64,000 bases of DNA, from assembly GCF_000003815.2 (NCBI RefSeq), contig NC_049996.1, positions 15,916,407-15,980,406 on the forward strand. The letters run 5' to 3'. This DNA comes from Branchiostoma floridae (lineage: Eukaryota; Chordata; Leptocardii; Amphioxiformes; Branchiostomatidae). Below the pieces are notes generated by a model. That model was given only the letters and a program-made list of their open reading frames with translations. It was not told the origin of the DNA and ran no database searches. The position numbers and the translations under genes are program-made. This document shows positions 34,809-46,170 of this stretch, piece by piece (within the stretch, counting starts at the first letter, position 1; each line of letters begins with the position of its first letter).

Positions 34809-35009
34809 TGTAAGATATATTCTGTATTCTTTCTTTTTTTGTTGATGTAGTTTATAGTTGGCCATACACAAGTAACTTTACTTTTTGTGGTGTCAGTGCA
34901 GCTTGCATCTAGATCTTCGCTGTGGCCAATGAAACTCCTCTGCCGGCTAGACTCGTTCCCCAAGCTTTGATATTATCCTATGCCACATCAAGGAGATTAG
35001 TCATAAGTA

Positions 35010-35438
35010 GGGCTGGGTATCGGTACAGTGTACCGGTACAAAACCGGTTTTTCTTATTGGACCGGTCCAGAAAAACCGGACCTGAAAAAATTGGGTGGAC
35101 CGGATGTTGGACCGGTTAGAAAATTAACAGCTCATTTTATCAGGCATTCACACGTTTTGGTGCTTGTAGGTGGAAGAAAATAACAAGAGTGAAGTAGAGT
35201 AGAGTTTATAGTAATTTCTACCAAGTTTTACAGCCAATCGCACAGGTGCAGTTAGTGTTGAAGGATTTTAAAACGTCGGTGTAAGTCTAATACTCCACCA
35301 AACAGATCTATTTGTAGTGAAATGGACCATTGGTATGAGTCATACTGAATCAGGTCCAGGTTCAGGTCCGGACCTGGACCTGATCCTTTGGACCTGAACC
35401 GGACCTGGACCTGAATTTTTTGTACCGGTACCCAGCCC
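35010..35438. mobile_element. Full-length GGGCTGGGTA palindromic element, 12-bp flank duplication
   Basis: Starts GGGCTGGGTATCGGTAC and ends GTACCGGTACCCAGCCC, 429 bp. Flanks are TAGTCATAAGTA (34998-35009) and TAGCCATAAGTA (35439-35450), 12 bp with one mismatch. The interior holds nested GGTCC/GGACC inverted repeats and the CAGGCATTCACACGTTTTGG block seen in three other copies here. Confidence 0.85.
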
Positions 35439-35474
35439 TAGCCATAAGTATTTCGTTACTGTTCTTAAGAAAAC

Positions 35475-38400
35475 CTACATTTTCTCATCCACGTGATCTG
35501 GTTCGTCGGTAAGGTTACTGAGAACCGCGCCATCTTCGGCTGTCACTTCGGCTGTCTTCGGCTCGGCTTCGGGCGTGCCCGTCTCCTGTTCGGGCGCGTC
35601 GACTTCTATTCGGGAGAGGGGCTGGTACTCGGCGTCTCCGTCGGCCATGTCGATAGAGACCTTCCTGTTGGTGAAATCGAAAGGCTACCAATTCAGTCTC
35701 TCATTAGAATACGTAGAAAACAGTAGACCCCCAAGACATAACATTACCTGAAACTACAACAGACAACCTTCTGTACCAGCACCTCTTTTAAGTGTGGCAG
35801 AAACATCAACAAGATGATGGTGGCCACCTGAACATTAAAGGAGAAGAAGAAGAAGAAAACATGTCACTCAGAAAAGGGCTTTCAAAAGTCACCTACCTGA
35901 GGTTTTATAGTCGGTGGTAAACTCACATTGGCAGCAAAGCCTGACTTCTATACTGTCTGTCTACTAATATAACGTTTCAGTCATTTCCATACGGTGCAAA
36001 AGTCAACACAGAAGCAGAACGAACTCTGGTGACCTTTGCAAAATATATATCTTAGACTACCCAGGACACTCTAAACATAGCTAAAAGCCTTTTTTTTCAC
36101 AAAGTAAAATAGCCAAAACCCTTACGTGTAATTTCCAGCTCAAAGCTACCAACATTTCCCAAGGAAAAGGCTTCTTTTAACAAATCGTAACATTCCACTT
36201 AATAAGCCTGCGTAATGGTGCCCTTTTACCTGTTGTAGTCGCGCAGGTCCCAGGCATCGCCGAGCAGGCTGAAGGAACGGTTCCCGAGCCAACAGCGCTG
36301 CAGGAAGAACCGGGCTAACACGAACCTGGATGAGATATACAGTTGGCAGTTGTTGTTTTTATTTGATCAGCAAAGTACAATACAGGACAGAGAGGTGATG
36401 CACTCTAGCAGTATGCTGATGCAAATATCAACATCACCTCTCAAAAAAGACAACAACTGACAAGGACAAATGAAATAAAATTATCGATAACAAACAATTA
36501 AATGGTTTACGTAGTCCGAGATACACAATTGGCAGTTCTAGCATAGAAAAGGTGCTGAAACTTGAAAGGTAACTCAAAAGTTTACAGAGTTAGTTTCAAA
36601 GCTTAATTACACCGCACAACGTAACCATTACGATTTTCCAACAACGATCATCGCTAAGACATAATGTGCAGATAAAATGGCTGTCATAGACCCATTACTA
36701 CATAATATTCATTCCAGTCAAAGTCTGTACGTACGGATGAACACTTGTCTGGCACCTGTAATCTCCAAACAGATTTACCAGTGGCATAAGATAGTATCAA
36801 AGCTGGCTAAGGAGTATAGCTGGCCAAAGGGAGTCATCAACCACTGGGACACTCTAGGCCAGCTTCACTCCTCTGGCAGCTTTTGATACTTATTTTTGAT
36901 CTTATGCTACCGTAGGATCTGCTTGGAGATTATGGCACCTGGTTTATTTTAAGGGCAGTTTGCAGTTAAGGCTACATTCGGTAGGTGGCGTTTTTGATCT
37001 ACAAATACGACTGCTGTAATATTGTTTGTGATTTATGTATTTACCGCAACAGGTTCCGTCTCTAATCTACGCATGGCTGGCGACCCCTTAATTTGAAAGA
37101 TTTTGTTTTGATGGATGTATTTTTCAGCTCTTTAAAGTTTTTTTTTTTTTTTTGTGAAAGTCTTTTTAACCTGACTCTCTGATACTAGTAAGCAAGAGCT
37201 CCACGAGTTCATACCTCCACCATATGATGTTGACCTTTTCGATTGGTGTCACAACGTCTGTCCAAGAAGTTCCAAAAAAGCTACTCGGGATACCAAGCAC
37301 ACGTAATACCGCTTTTTCCTCACCCCAGGAATAATCTACCATTATAAATTATGCACAGCCAGGACATGAGATATGAAAAGCGAAAGGTCTGCTGCAGTAC
37401 CATAGAAATCCGCTTGGAGACCCATATTCGAACATGTCCTTGTTTTTCCCGATGCCTACCCATGTATCAAATATCATGCGAATCAATCGATAGCCTCTTG
37501 AGTTAAACTGTCCACAAACAAACATACACACACACCCGAAAACACACACTTATTCACGGAAACGAAGGCATGGCCTTCTTGGCGAGGGTAATTAACAGAG
37601 AATGTCAGAGATACCTGTTTTTACAGGTAGTGATCTGAGAAAGATCGGAACACTTGCTAAAATGGTGGAATCAATGACTTGATATGATGTTGAAACAAAA
37701 CAAAACTCCCCTATTTACACATCCGTTTGCACTGTCTGAACCAGGATGTGATGTTCTTGTTGTCTCATGTGAACGGTATTCAGAAAACATTTGAAGCATT
37801 TCGGTCTGGAGTTCGCACATTTTAGCCTTTAATGTCGGTCTTAACTTTGAAACTGTTTGGTGTCTTTTAATAACTTTTAAAAGCAAATGCTTACTGCACT
37901 GTCTCTTTCACTCCCCCCCCCCCACTCACTAACATACACACACACGAACGCACGTACATGAACATACGCGCGCACACATACACACGTGACATACAGATAC
38001 ACAATCGAACACGCGCGCACATACACACACGAACGCACGTACATTAACATACGCGCGCACACATACACACGTGACACACAGATACACAATCGAACACGCG
38101 CGCACATACACACACGAACGCATGTACATTAACATACGCGCGCACACATACACACGTGACACACAGATACACAATCGAACACGCGCGCACATACACGCCC
38201 GCGCGCACACACACACACACACAGAGACACACACGAACGTATACACTCACGCATGGACGCACACACAGACACACGCATATATTATGATATAACTGAGCCT
38301 CACCTAAACGCCACACTGTTGACCGTCAGGAGCAGTAGAAACGCGTTCCACAGCCCCGGCGTCCCTTCCACCACGTTCGCGTTCAGTCCTATTTCCCCGC

Positions 38401-38950
38401 TAACCACACTCTTAAGGAACGGCACGGCCATCAGGAAATGTAGCAAGTTGTCGATCCCGAGAGTTCCCGAAACCGTCCGATCCACACGAGCCTGCCATGG
38501 CTTCCCGAAGCATTCCCGATCATTCTCAATCAGCATGAGAAACGCCACCGTTATTTTTGTAAGTCCTAAAAAGCTTGCCGTGTACGGATTCCCCTGCGTC
38601 GACAGCCCCTCCAAAAAGTGGTAGAACACCGCAAAGAACATCATGGTCACGTATTTCCAGACAAAAAGTCGCTTCCAGACTTTCTTGCTGCTGTAGCGCC
38701 GTCTGAGCCCGCATATGAGGACGATGTTGGCGACCCAGGACACCGACAGGAGTAGGGTGGCGGCGCCGTACGTGGCCTCTATGGCCACCGTGCCGGGTAT
38801 GAGGGAGGTGTCGGTACAGACCACGTCTGGAAGCGGCGTGTTCTTGTTGAGACAGTCCGCCATGGTGACTGTGTGGAGCACGATGGTCACCATCTGTAGC
38901 GGCAGGGAGATGCCCGTTAGAATGAGGACGAAGATGCCGAGTTTTCCCAT
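35475..38950 (-). CDS. Multi-pass membrane protein of unknown family
   Basis: Exons 38304-38950, 37215-37280, 36230-36325 and 35475-35664, all GT-AG and joined in phase 2, give 332 aa. I chose the ATG at 38948-38950 because it has a good context (AAGATGG) and places a hydrophobic segment at the N-terminus (MGKLGIFVLILTG); an in-frame ATG lies further up at 39070. Hydrophobic stretches suggest about six membrane segments: residues near 3-30, ATLLLSVSWVANIVLICGL, YVTMMFFAVFYHFL, LGLTKITVAFLMLI, NLLHFLMAVPFL and WNAFLLLLTVNSVAF, with an amphipathic FVLARFFLQRCWLG later. A Cys-containing loop follows segment 1. The C-terminus is hydrophilic and acidic (DGDAEYQPLSRIE, ending DHVDEKM), probably cytoplasmic. 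I do not recognise the family and assign no function. Confidence 0.8.
35748..35827 (-). other. Exon-like 80-nt cassette that would shift frame
   Basis: Flanked by a good acceptor (TAATGTTCAG) and donor (CAGGTAATG). Adjacent exons 36230-36325 and 35475-35664 join in frame without it. With it, the incoming phase gives a TGA after seven codons. In another frame it reads a membrane-like VATIILLMFLPHLKEVLVQK without stops. It may be a regulated poison exon or a chance pseudo-exon. Confidence 0.4.
36759..36932. mobile_element. CTCCAAGCAGA-family MITE, 9-bp target duplication
   Basis: Starts TAATCTCCAAACAGAT and ends ATCTGCTTGGAGATTA, 174 bp. TGGCACCTG lies on both sides (36750-36758, 36933-36941). 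Same family as 10271 and 63503; in an intron of the multi-pass protein gene. Confidence 0.8.
37375..37590. repeat. Interspersed repeat (CTGCAGTACCATAG / CTCTTGAGTTAA)
   Basis: Shares GCTGCAGTACCATAGAAAT, CCTACCCATGTATCAAATAT and CCTCTTGAGTTAAACTG with the family at 29825 and 43580. Confidence 0.5.
37940..38200. repeat. 85-bp CA/CG-rich tandem repeat, about three copies
   Basis: AACATACGCGCGCACACATA recurs at 37961, 38046 and 38131, exactly 85 bp apart. Alternating purine-pyrimidine (CA, CG) runs continue to 38240 and could adopt Z-DNA. It lies about 60-360 bp past the donor of exon 38304-38950. Confidence 0.9.
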
Positions 38951-39780
38951 CTTAGACCACGCGAACCGTTCCACGAGTACACGAACAATTGACTGTGTTC
39001 TCCGAATGGGCCTTTTGCCGTCTATTGTACGGTTTGGGGCAGGGCACTTCGTAACCCAAAAAAAAATCAATATTCAAATTATTGATTCTTTTCGTCGTTA
39101 TTTGGTGTCCCATGCAAATGCGTTTTGTTTGTGCTTTCAAAGACTAAACGTGTACACATGTTCTTTTGTTGAATAGTCTCAAAATATGCTCATTTCGTGA
39201 TGGAATTTTTGCCTTAGATTTTATCTTGTCATCAAAAAAATGTTTTTCTTGCTGAAAAACAGACGATCTTTCGGCCACATCCTGCTGTTGCAGGTCACGT
39301 GACTGTGACAGACATCTGTGCAGACGACAGTTTGTGTAGGTATTGTCTCAGCCTCAGGCATGTATCGATTTTTGGCGCGAAGCCACGTATAACCTCGTAT
39401 AGGCTCGAAATTTCCGAAATGTACTGCTGAACATAAGCTAAAGATTTCGATGCACAGAAATGAATTGGGTTCACAGTATGAAACAGGGTATACGTAGAAT
39501 GCCAGGTCAAACCAACTACAGACCTTGCTCCTAGTACATATCTTCAGAGTTTGAATCTGAGACCTCTCTGTCGCTAATTTCTGGTAATTTACTACAAAGG
39601 TTTTATCATTTTTCCGACACGTGAATGTCAAGAATATGCTATATACTAGTGTACAATAGTACGTTTACGAATGATAACCCCATACAAATATCTAGGTGCA
39701 CCTACACTCAAACATTAGTTGCACAGCTGCAATGTTGGGTGCATGAAAGTGTATATGATGCTATAGACCCTAAAATTCGA

Positions 39781-39961
39781 TAGCCTGAGTACCAGTCTCA
39801 ATAGTGACCACTGGCTTAATCCTTTTGCTTGCTTATCACCGTAGTTAGCATGCGAAAAAAACTGAGCCAGTGGTCACTACGGAGGCTGGCTCTCAGGCTA
39901 TCCCTGGTTAGAAAGCTGAAAGATTGGGCCAGCGGCCACTACAGAGGCTGGCACTCAGGCT
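39781..39961. mobile_element. TAGCCTGAGTACCAG palindromic element
   Basis: TAGCCTGAGTACCAGTCTCA and CCAGTGGTCACTACGGAGGC then TGGCTCTCAGGCTA form an inverted repeat, followed by a second right end (GGCTGGCACTCAGGCTA). Related to the TAGCCTGG families; no target duplication seen. Confidence 0.55.
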
Positions 39962-40258
39962 AGTATTTGGAGCCCAGCCTTGAGGCCTCACACTACCACT
40001 AGTAACAGGATGTGCACATATACATGCATACAGAACTGGCCAACCCACGTGGAACACGGGGCTTACTAGCATATACTATAATAATGGACTTAGGAGATGC
40101 TAATTACAACACACAGAATTGTTCCTTTGTTTCATTCACGACTTAATGCACAAGGATAACGCACGGACACAGCTGGTGTCTTTGATATGTAATAAGTGGG
40201 TCCACTTGTGGACTGATGAATACCGGGATTGACTTCACTGAACGTAGTACAACTTATA

Positions 40259-40795
40259 GATTAGACTTAGACTTAGTTCCGCCTATTGGCATACTCCACT
40301 CAGGGCTGTTTTGGTTCAGAGTTTCCACTACCTTCAGGCTAACCCCCAGTTGGTCGGGATCCCTTTGTAGCATATGCCTCTTAAGCAAAGGGCACAACCC
40401 GCCGTACGTGCAATTTGTTGATACGTTTTTGGGGAGGCCACGTCCGCCACGTATTTCTGAAAACGTGGGGAACGACTGACAAGAGCAGGGAAGGAGTACG
40501 TCAACGCACGGAACACAAAGTTTTGCCTGCAGGTAAAGTTCTACGGTGTGTCTGCGTGCTCCAAAATCGGATTCCCTACGAGTTCGTACGGAGGCAGTAC
40601 TTACCACTTACAGCACGTATTTGCACGTACGGCGCGGCGGGTTGTGTCCTTAGACTTAGACTTAGTTCCGCCTAGTAGTGGAATACTGGACAGCAAGCCT
40701 TCTCCACTCAGGGCTGTTTGGGGTCAGAGTTTCCACTACCTTCAGGCTAACCCCCAGTTGGTCTGGATCCCTTTGTAGCATATGCCTCTAAGTTA
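40259..40795. repeat. Direct repeats of about 130 bp flanking a MITE
   Basis: TAGACTTAGACTTAGTTCCG to CCCTTTGTAGCATATGCCTC occurs at 40259-40385 and again at 40646-40790. Between them lies the second GGGCACAACCCG element (40388-40645). Confidence 0.75.
40388..40645. mobile_element. GGGCACAACCCG-family MITE, copy 2
   Basis: Starts GGGCACAACCCGCCGTACGT, ends GGCGGGTTGTGTCC. Homologous to 26498-26826 in the opposite orientation, with internal deletion. Confidence 0.75.
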
Positions 40796-40812
40796 GTTTG
40801 TGGTATATAATA

Positions 40813-40947
40813 TACTGTAAATGCAGACATTTTCGCGGTGGCCACTTCGGCGCGTACCGCGAACTTAAAACCACCGCGAGCATTTTTCTATGGCAGTAAG
40901 AGACTACATTGCATGGTGCTACCGCGAACTTAAATACATTTACAGTA
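40813..40947. mobile_element. TACTGTAAATGC-family MITE (short copy)
   Basis: TACTGTAAATGCAGACATTT to TAAATACATTTACAGTA with CCACCGCGA and GTAAGAGACTACATTGCATG inside. An internally deleted relative of the 210-220 bp copies. Confidence 0.8.
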
Positions 40948-42513
40948 TATTTGAATTCTTTTTTTTTCTTTGTCGGGTTGCCAGTGCAGCGCTGTTTTAG
41001 CATGTTTCTTCACAGGCATTGTTAGAACATGTCCATTTTACTTTACTCTCCTTAAAAGAACGTAGTTTAAAGTCGCGGTTGCAATCTTACGTTGGCTGAA
41101 AAGTACTATTTGAGCACCATTTGATACACACTTAAGACGTATCATGCAGCTCTGACCCATTAAATGTTAGCGTTTCGACGCCCCCATGCGGTTATCTGTA
41201 AAACTACAGGTAATGTTTGTAGTCTTCTGAGTCCTGACGTAAAAAAAATGTCCTATAATATTTTCATGGACGGTCGATTCTGTGATAGCTCCACTGAGAA
41301 TATTCTGCGATACTGAAATATCACACGTGAGTGCGCCTTTATGATGTGAAGACCTTCACTATATCTCCATTATTCCCTTGTGTGCGTTCTATCAGATCAG
41401 ATTGACAGTTAACCTTTTTATACATTCTGTAATATCGAAATACAACAAAAGTTCAGGATGCAACAAAAGACAGGCGATGTGGTAACGAGATAGGTCCTTT
41501 ATAAAATAACGGACAGTTAGTCGAATGTGGTTATCTTTGTAACGTATACACAAACGTTATAAAAATCGTTATAAAAACGTTATGAACATGTACAGACAAT
41601 GGTATAAGTAGGTTCGAGGTTCAGATTGCGCATTCACAGCGAGATGTATTCTAGGTAACATATTGAAGGCTCCATAGTCATGGACAAAACATGTATGGGC
41701 AAGTGTTAAGCAAGGTCAAACAAGAACTGTTAACAAGCTAGGGGCATTCACATTGGACATTTACCCAAAATGCATCTCGCTGCGCATGCGGCCTTTAAAC
41801 CGCGAAACATCTTATTGTCAATCGCTGAGAGTTTCTTACCGAAATATCGGCGGTGTCATGGATTTCCAAAACACAAGTGTACATAAGATCTACATAGTTC
41901 TTGTGACAATCACAAAACAACTAGAACAAAATTTCTTTGCTCAACAAACGTTTAAGACACAACGTGTGGTGACTTCTATTATTTAACATCGATTGTTAGG
42001 AAAATTGTCTACTCCACAAGTATCTATCTGGTATGGGAATAGATTAGATTTATGTATGCAGTCGGCAGTGGAATTTCTAAAACTCTGCAGTATAGTCATA
42101 CGTGTAGCGTTATACCTCCCAAAAATGATATAAGCGACTATATAGACATGTTTTAATCAAGCTAAGTTTGTTAAAGAGATACAGTCAATATTTTTGTCAC
42201 TTTTAATCGTTTTTGATATCACGATTTCCCGTTGAAATTTGTGAGCTAATTAGTTTTTTTTTTATATTCACTAAAAGCGTTACAAAAAAATCTTATCTTA
42301 AATTGGCCATCTACATCAGGGCTTACATCTCTTACCGAGACGGGGGCCGATACCTACTACCGGGAACCTTTGACCCGTTTCGGACGTCACGCTTCCACTC
42401 AGGTCACGTGACATAGTCATATAGCCATTTCAACTTGAGTAGGGTCAGAATGATTGTTCGGTTGTTTACTTTGTGGACAGAAATAGCGTATAAAAGCTCT
42501 ACAATAAGAGAGC
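40948..42513. other. Spacer without recognised genes
   Basis: AT-rich. I see no splice-supported coding segment and no clear element. Confidence 0.4.
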
Positions 42514-43296
42514 CTATGTTCTACTTTTCTGATTCCCTCGCACTGTTCTTTCGGCGTGCGAATCCTGTTTGTCATGTTTGGTGATCGGCACTTTTTCCAC
42601 GGCGGTCTTGTCGAGATCCTCGGTGGATGAATCAAGTGGAACTAACTTCGGTTTGGTCATGACAAGGGACAAAGTCGGTAACGTGGTTACTTTGCTCAGT
42701 GACGCTCTTCTGCGTTCTTTTACTTCAATCTTCTTGATTCCTTTCCTCTTTGACATCGTTGCGGCATTATCTGAATATCCAATAGCAGTCGTATCCGACA
42801 GGGGGCGCTTTGAAGGACGAAACCGTCTGAAAATGGCGGACGTCGTTTCTTTTCGGTCAAACAACGGGTCGCTGTAACTTCTGCATTTCTGCAGGATGGT
42901 TCTCTGCCGCATCATGCGAACGTTCCGCGGTTCTAGCGCGATGTACTTTCTGTCGTACGCTTCCCGTACGTTCTTGTGGTACGCGTAAGTCCCGTGGTGC
43001 AACGGGTCGTACTTGGTGTGATCACGTGACCCGTCCTCGGTTCCCGCGTCGAATTCTGTCAGCGCGAACTTGGACGCTAGAATTTCTCTCAGCCTATCGT
43101 TTGTTTTTTCCCGCGCGGCTCGCTGTCTCTCGTCCTGTTCTTTCACGGAGATGTCCAACTGTTGCATGACTCTTTTGTACCGCTGCGCCTCTCGCTCGTT
43201 TATAAACATAGCGGCTCTCCTGAGTTTGTCACTAAGCACTTCCACGGCCACGTCCCTCTCTGGGAAGTTCAAGTTCTTATATTGTTCGTCCGCCAT
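42514..43296 (-). CDS. Basic coiled-coil protein with TEDGSRD block (member A)
   Basis: Single uninterrupted coding exon of 260 aa. The ATG at 43294-43296 has a strong context (AAGATGG), and a splice acceptor (TTGCCAG) lies about 30 bases upstream, so a 5' UTR intron is likely. Residues about 10-80 are charged and helical (EREAQRYKRVMQQL, KEQDERQRAAREKTNDRLRE), probably a coiled coil. Residues 85-92 are GTEDGSRD followed by HTKYDP, then MRQRTILQKCR and DRKETTSAIFRRFRP. The C-terminal 80 residues are basic and low in structure, with TLPTLSLVM. No signal peptide or membrane segment, so it is likely intracellular. It shares blocks with the protein at 54097-54828. I do not recognise a named family. 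Confidence 0.85.
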   Translation of the reverse strand: MADEQYKNLNFPERDVAVEVLSDKLRRAAMFINEREAQRYKRVMQQLDISVKEQDERQRAAREKTNDRLREILASKFALTEFDAGTEDGSRDHTKYDPLHHGTYAYHKNVREAYDRKYIALEPRNVRMMRQRTILQKCRSYSDPLFDRKETTSAIFRRFRPSKRPLSDTTAIGYSDNAATMSKRKGIKKIEVKERRRASLSKVTTLPTLSLVMTKPKLVPLDSSTEDLDKTAVEKVPITKHDKQDSHAERTVRGNQKSRT

Positions 43297-43579
43297 CTTG
43301 CATCTGTCCTCTCCTGTGTTCTACGACCTGGCAAGGAAGGACAAGAAATAGGTCAAACATAGGTCATTCGCTGTGCTTTGAACAGATCAAAATATCTATT
43401 GATATTCTATGAATTTTTACTGTCGCTGTTTTTTCCACGTATTTTTCTACCAGCGTACGCGACCAATTATGGACCCGGCCTAGCCAACCATCCCATCCTG
43501 CCAGTTTCAGCTTCTTCCTCACATCCTGTCACTCAACAATATCTAAACAAGGCCGGTAGCATGTCCAGTTCTAAAGATA

Positions 43580-43870
43580 CAAAAAGGAAGTTCTGCTGCA
43601 GTACCAAGGTCACATACTAGGGGACTCAAAATCAACCTTGACCTTTGTCTTCACAACACCTACCTAAATACCAAATATGGATGTAATCCATCAAGAGGTT
43701 AATGAGTTATGCTAACTATAAGAATCCGGAAACACAGACAGACACACCCAAAACAATATCTCCATTATTTATGGAGATAATAACTACAAACATACACCAA
43801 AACAAACGAACACACAGACCGAAAACAATATCTCCGTTTTACGGAGGTAACAGTACATATAACCAGTAAA
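43580..43870. repeat. Interspersed repeat with TATCTCCATTATTTATGGAGATA palindromes
   Basis: GTTCTGCTGCAGTACCAAGG, CCTACCTAAATACCAAATAT, GAGGTTAATGAGTTATGCTA, then two short palindromes (ATCTCCATTATTTATGGAGA and ATCTCCGTTTTACGGAGGTA). Same family as 29825 and 37375. Confidence 0.5.
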
Positions 43871-44553
43871 ACTTACTGACAGGATACATATGCAGACCAT
43901 CTGTATTATATTTACTTGTCGTTTCCCTAGTACTAAACAGCATAAAGTATAGGAGATTATGTCATCATATGTCATCATGTTTTATCATAACCTAGCTTTG
44001 CCCAATATTTTGGCAATAAATCGTAAAAAATGTAATGCCTGTTACCTGGGTGCCATCCTTTTTAGCTTTACTCCACTCTCTCTGTGGCAAGCATGAGGCA
44101 TAACAAACCTTCAAAATTTTTTATGAGGCTGCTGTGAAAAATTCAAGCTATGCTCTGTATAGGAGAAAACAGTCATCAAGTATTATCACAACCTTGTTTT
44201 GCCCAATGTCTTGGCAATAAATCGTACGATGCTAAAACGGACACAGGTGCAGATTTATTTATAGAAGTAATTACGACTAAACGACAATTACCCTTTACTA
44301 ATAGCGACATGTCAACATGTGATATATTATCGCTTTTATGTAACGTAGTTACGACATAAAAGTCATGTACGTGGGTACGTCAATGTTTTGGCGCCATTAT
44401 GACTGGATCAACCCTTAATGTACGTATAACGATGAAATTCGTTGGGCGCTCTGTCAACTACCCTAGGAAACCAGCTCGAAGAAGCTTCGCAAAGAAGAGT
44501 TACCGATCCCCTGCCTAACGCGCGCCCTCCCGCCTCTATGCACCCGCCCCACT

Positions 44554-44634
44554 ACCAGCTGGCCCCACTTAAGCAGGCCCCCAACTATCGCTCGCTTCTC
44601 GTAAGAGGCAAAGCGATAGTTGAGGCCAGCTGGC
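44554..44634. repeat. Hairpin (ACCAGCTGGCC / CAACTATCGCT)
   Basis: ACCAGCTGGCC...CAACTATCGCT is mirrored by AGCGATAGTTGAGGCCAGCTGG around a short loop. Non-coding; possibly a small MITE. Confidence 0.55.
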
Positions 44635-44777
44635 TCGTCGGGCCGGCGGGTGTTGGGCGGCGGGTGTTCCGTGCGCACATGTGCTGGGGATCGGTAAACT
44701 AGGCCTTGCGCGCCTCGAAGGAGTCAGCGTTTTCCCAGGGTATCTGTCAACTCGCTCGTGCCGCGGCTTCACTGAGA

Positions 44778-44987
44778 TACTGTAAATGCAGAAACTTTCG
44801 CGGTGGTTTAATGTTCGCGGTTTTCGCGGTGGCCGCTTCACCGCGAACCTAAAACCACCGCGAACATTTTCCAATGGCAGTAAGAGACTACAGTGCATGG
44901 TGCTACCGCGAACTTAAAACCACCGCGAAAAGTCTTTTCCCGCTACCGCGAAATTAGATCCCCGCGAACGTAAATACATTTACAGTA
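44778..44987. mobile_element. TACTGTAAATGC-family MITE
   Basis: TACTGTAAATGCAGAAACTT to TAAATACATTTACAGTA, 210 bp, with repeated TTCGCGGT/ACCGCGAA and the GTAAGAGACTACAGTGCATG block. Confidence 0.85.
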
Positions 44988-45781
44988 CCCGCTACCTGTA
45001 CGATCCGACTAAAAAAATTAACTAGACATTCTCTAGAAAATGTGGGTACCTAAATCCTCTGAAACATTGCGAGTTGTTAAGAAAACAGGATGACAATGCT
45101 TTACCTGTAAGCTTGAAGAACACTGAAAATGTAAAATCCTTGACAAGTGGACAGCTATTGTGTTATAGCAAATGTCAAACAAGGCCCATTCCCATAGAGC
45201 TTACACCATTCAATACCGGCCATACTGCGCGTTCCCACATTATTAGGAGGTGTCCCTTTTAGCTCTTGACAAGGTTAACCACTTGGGAGTTACTTGTATA
45301 GACTAGAGAGATTTGGGTGCAACTTTCATAGGATGGCATTTGCTGAAACTTTACCCAAGCAAAGAAAGGAATTTGGGTATACACAGTATGGCTATATTCG
45401 AGATTGCTATAGATATGAAACACACTTAGCTTCAGTTTTGGTTGAGTTTTTTTAGGAAAGAACCTCGTGTAATTCTGTGATTGGTTTAAATCCCAATGGA
45501 CTACATGTATATGTTTAATTTACGAGCTGACAGAGGGTGATTGACACAACATACGGACGAGAAATTGAATTGAAGAATACTATGACTTGTCTCAAAGACG
45601 AGAGGAGAGGAAACAACAGGAACTACACGTAACCATGGAAACTAGCAAACTTTGTCTCTAGTAGCGTGAACTTGGAATATCGCATCGACAGTTTTGTCTA
45701 TCCTTTGTCCACCCAATGTTTTGTAAACAAGGAGGAATGCTATCTAATATCGTTGTTACACAGCCACAAACGATGTGTATG

Positions 45782-46170
45782 TACTATGGGTGGGTACTGG
45801 TACAGAAAATCCAGGTCTGGTTCAGGTCCAAAGGATCAGGACCAGGTCCGGACCTGAACCTGATTCACTATGTGAGAACTTGTCAATGGACGATACTCAA
45901 AACGAACAGCCGTCCATTTCGCAAAATCTGTCAGTTTGTGGAGTATTCGACTCCCTCTTGCGTTTTAAAACCCTTCAAGGCTAGCTGCCTCTGTACTATT
46001 GACTGCAAAACTTGAACTGTAAGCCCCAAAACGTGTGAATGCCTGATCATATAATCTGTTCATTTTCCAATAGGTCCAACATCCGGTCCACCTAATTTTT
46101 TCAGGTCCGTTTTCAGGACCGGTCCAGTAAGAAAAACGGTTTTATACTGGTACGTAATACCTACCCTTGT
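45782..46170. mobile_element. GGGTGGGTA copy of the GGTCC element family
   Basis: Begins near GGGTGGGTACTGGTAC and ends near GTACGTAATACCTACCC. TGTATGTACT lies on both flanks (about 10-11 bp). The interior matches 35010-35438 inverted, including CCAAAACGTGTGAATGCCTG. Confidence 0.75.

Noticed and set aside
43162-43362. Plus-strand frames opposite the TEDGSRD protein A
   Set aside because: Antisense shadows of the real minus-strand coding exon.
44442-44898. 86- to 109-aa frames in a GC-rich stretch
   Set aside because: They overlap a hairpin and a MITE and show no conserved domain.
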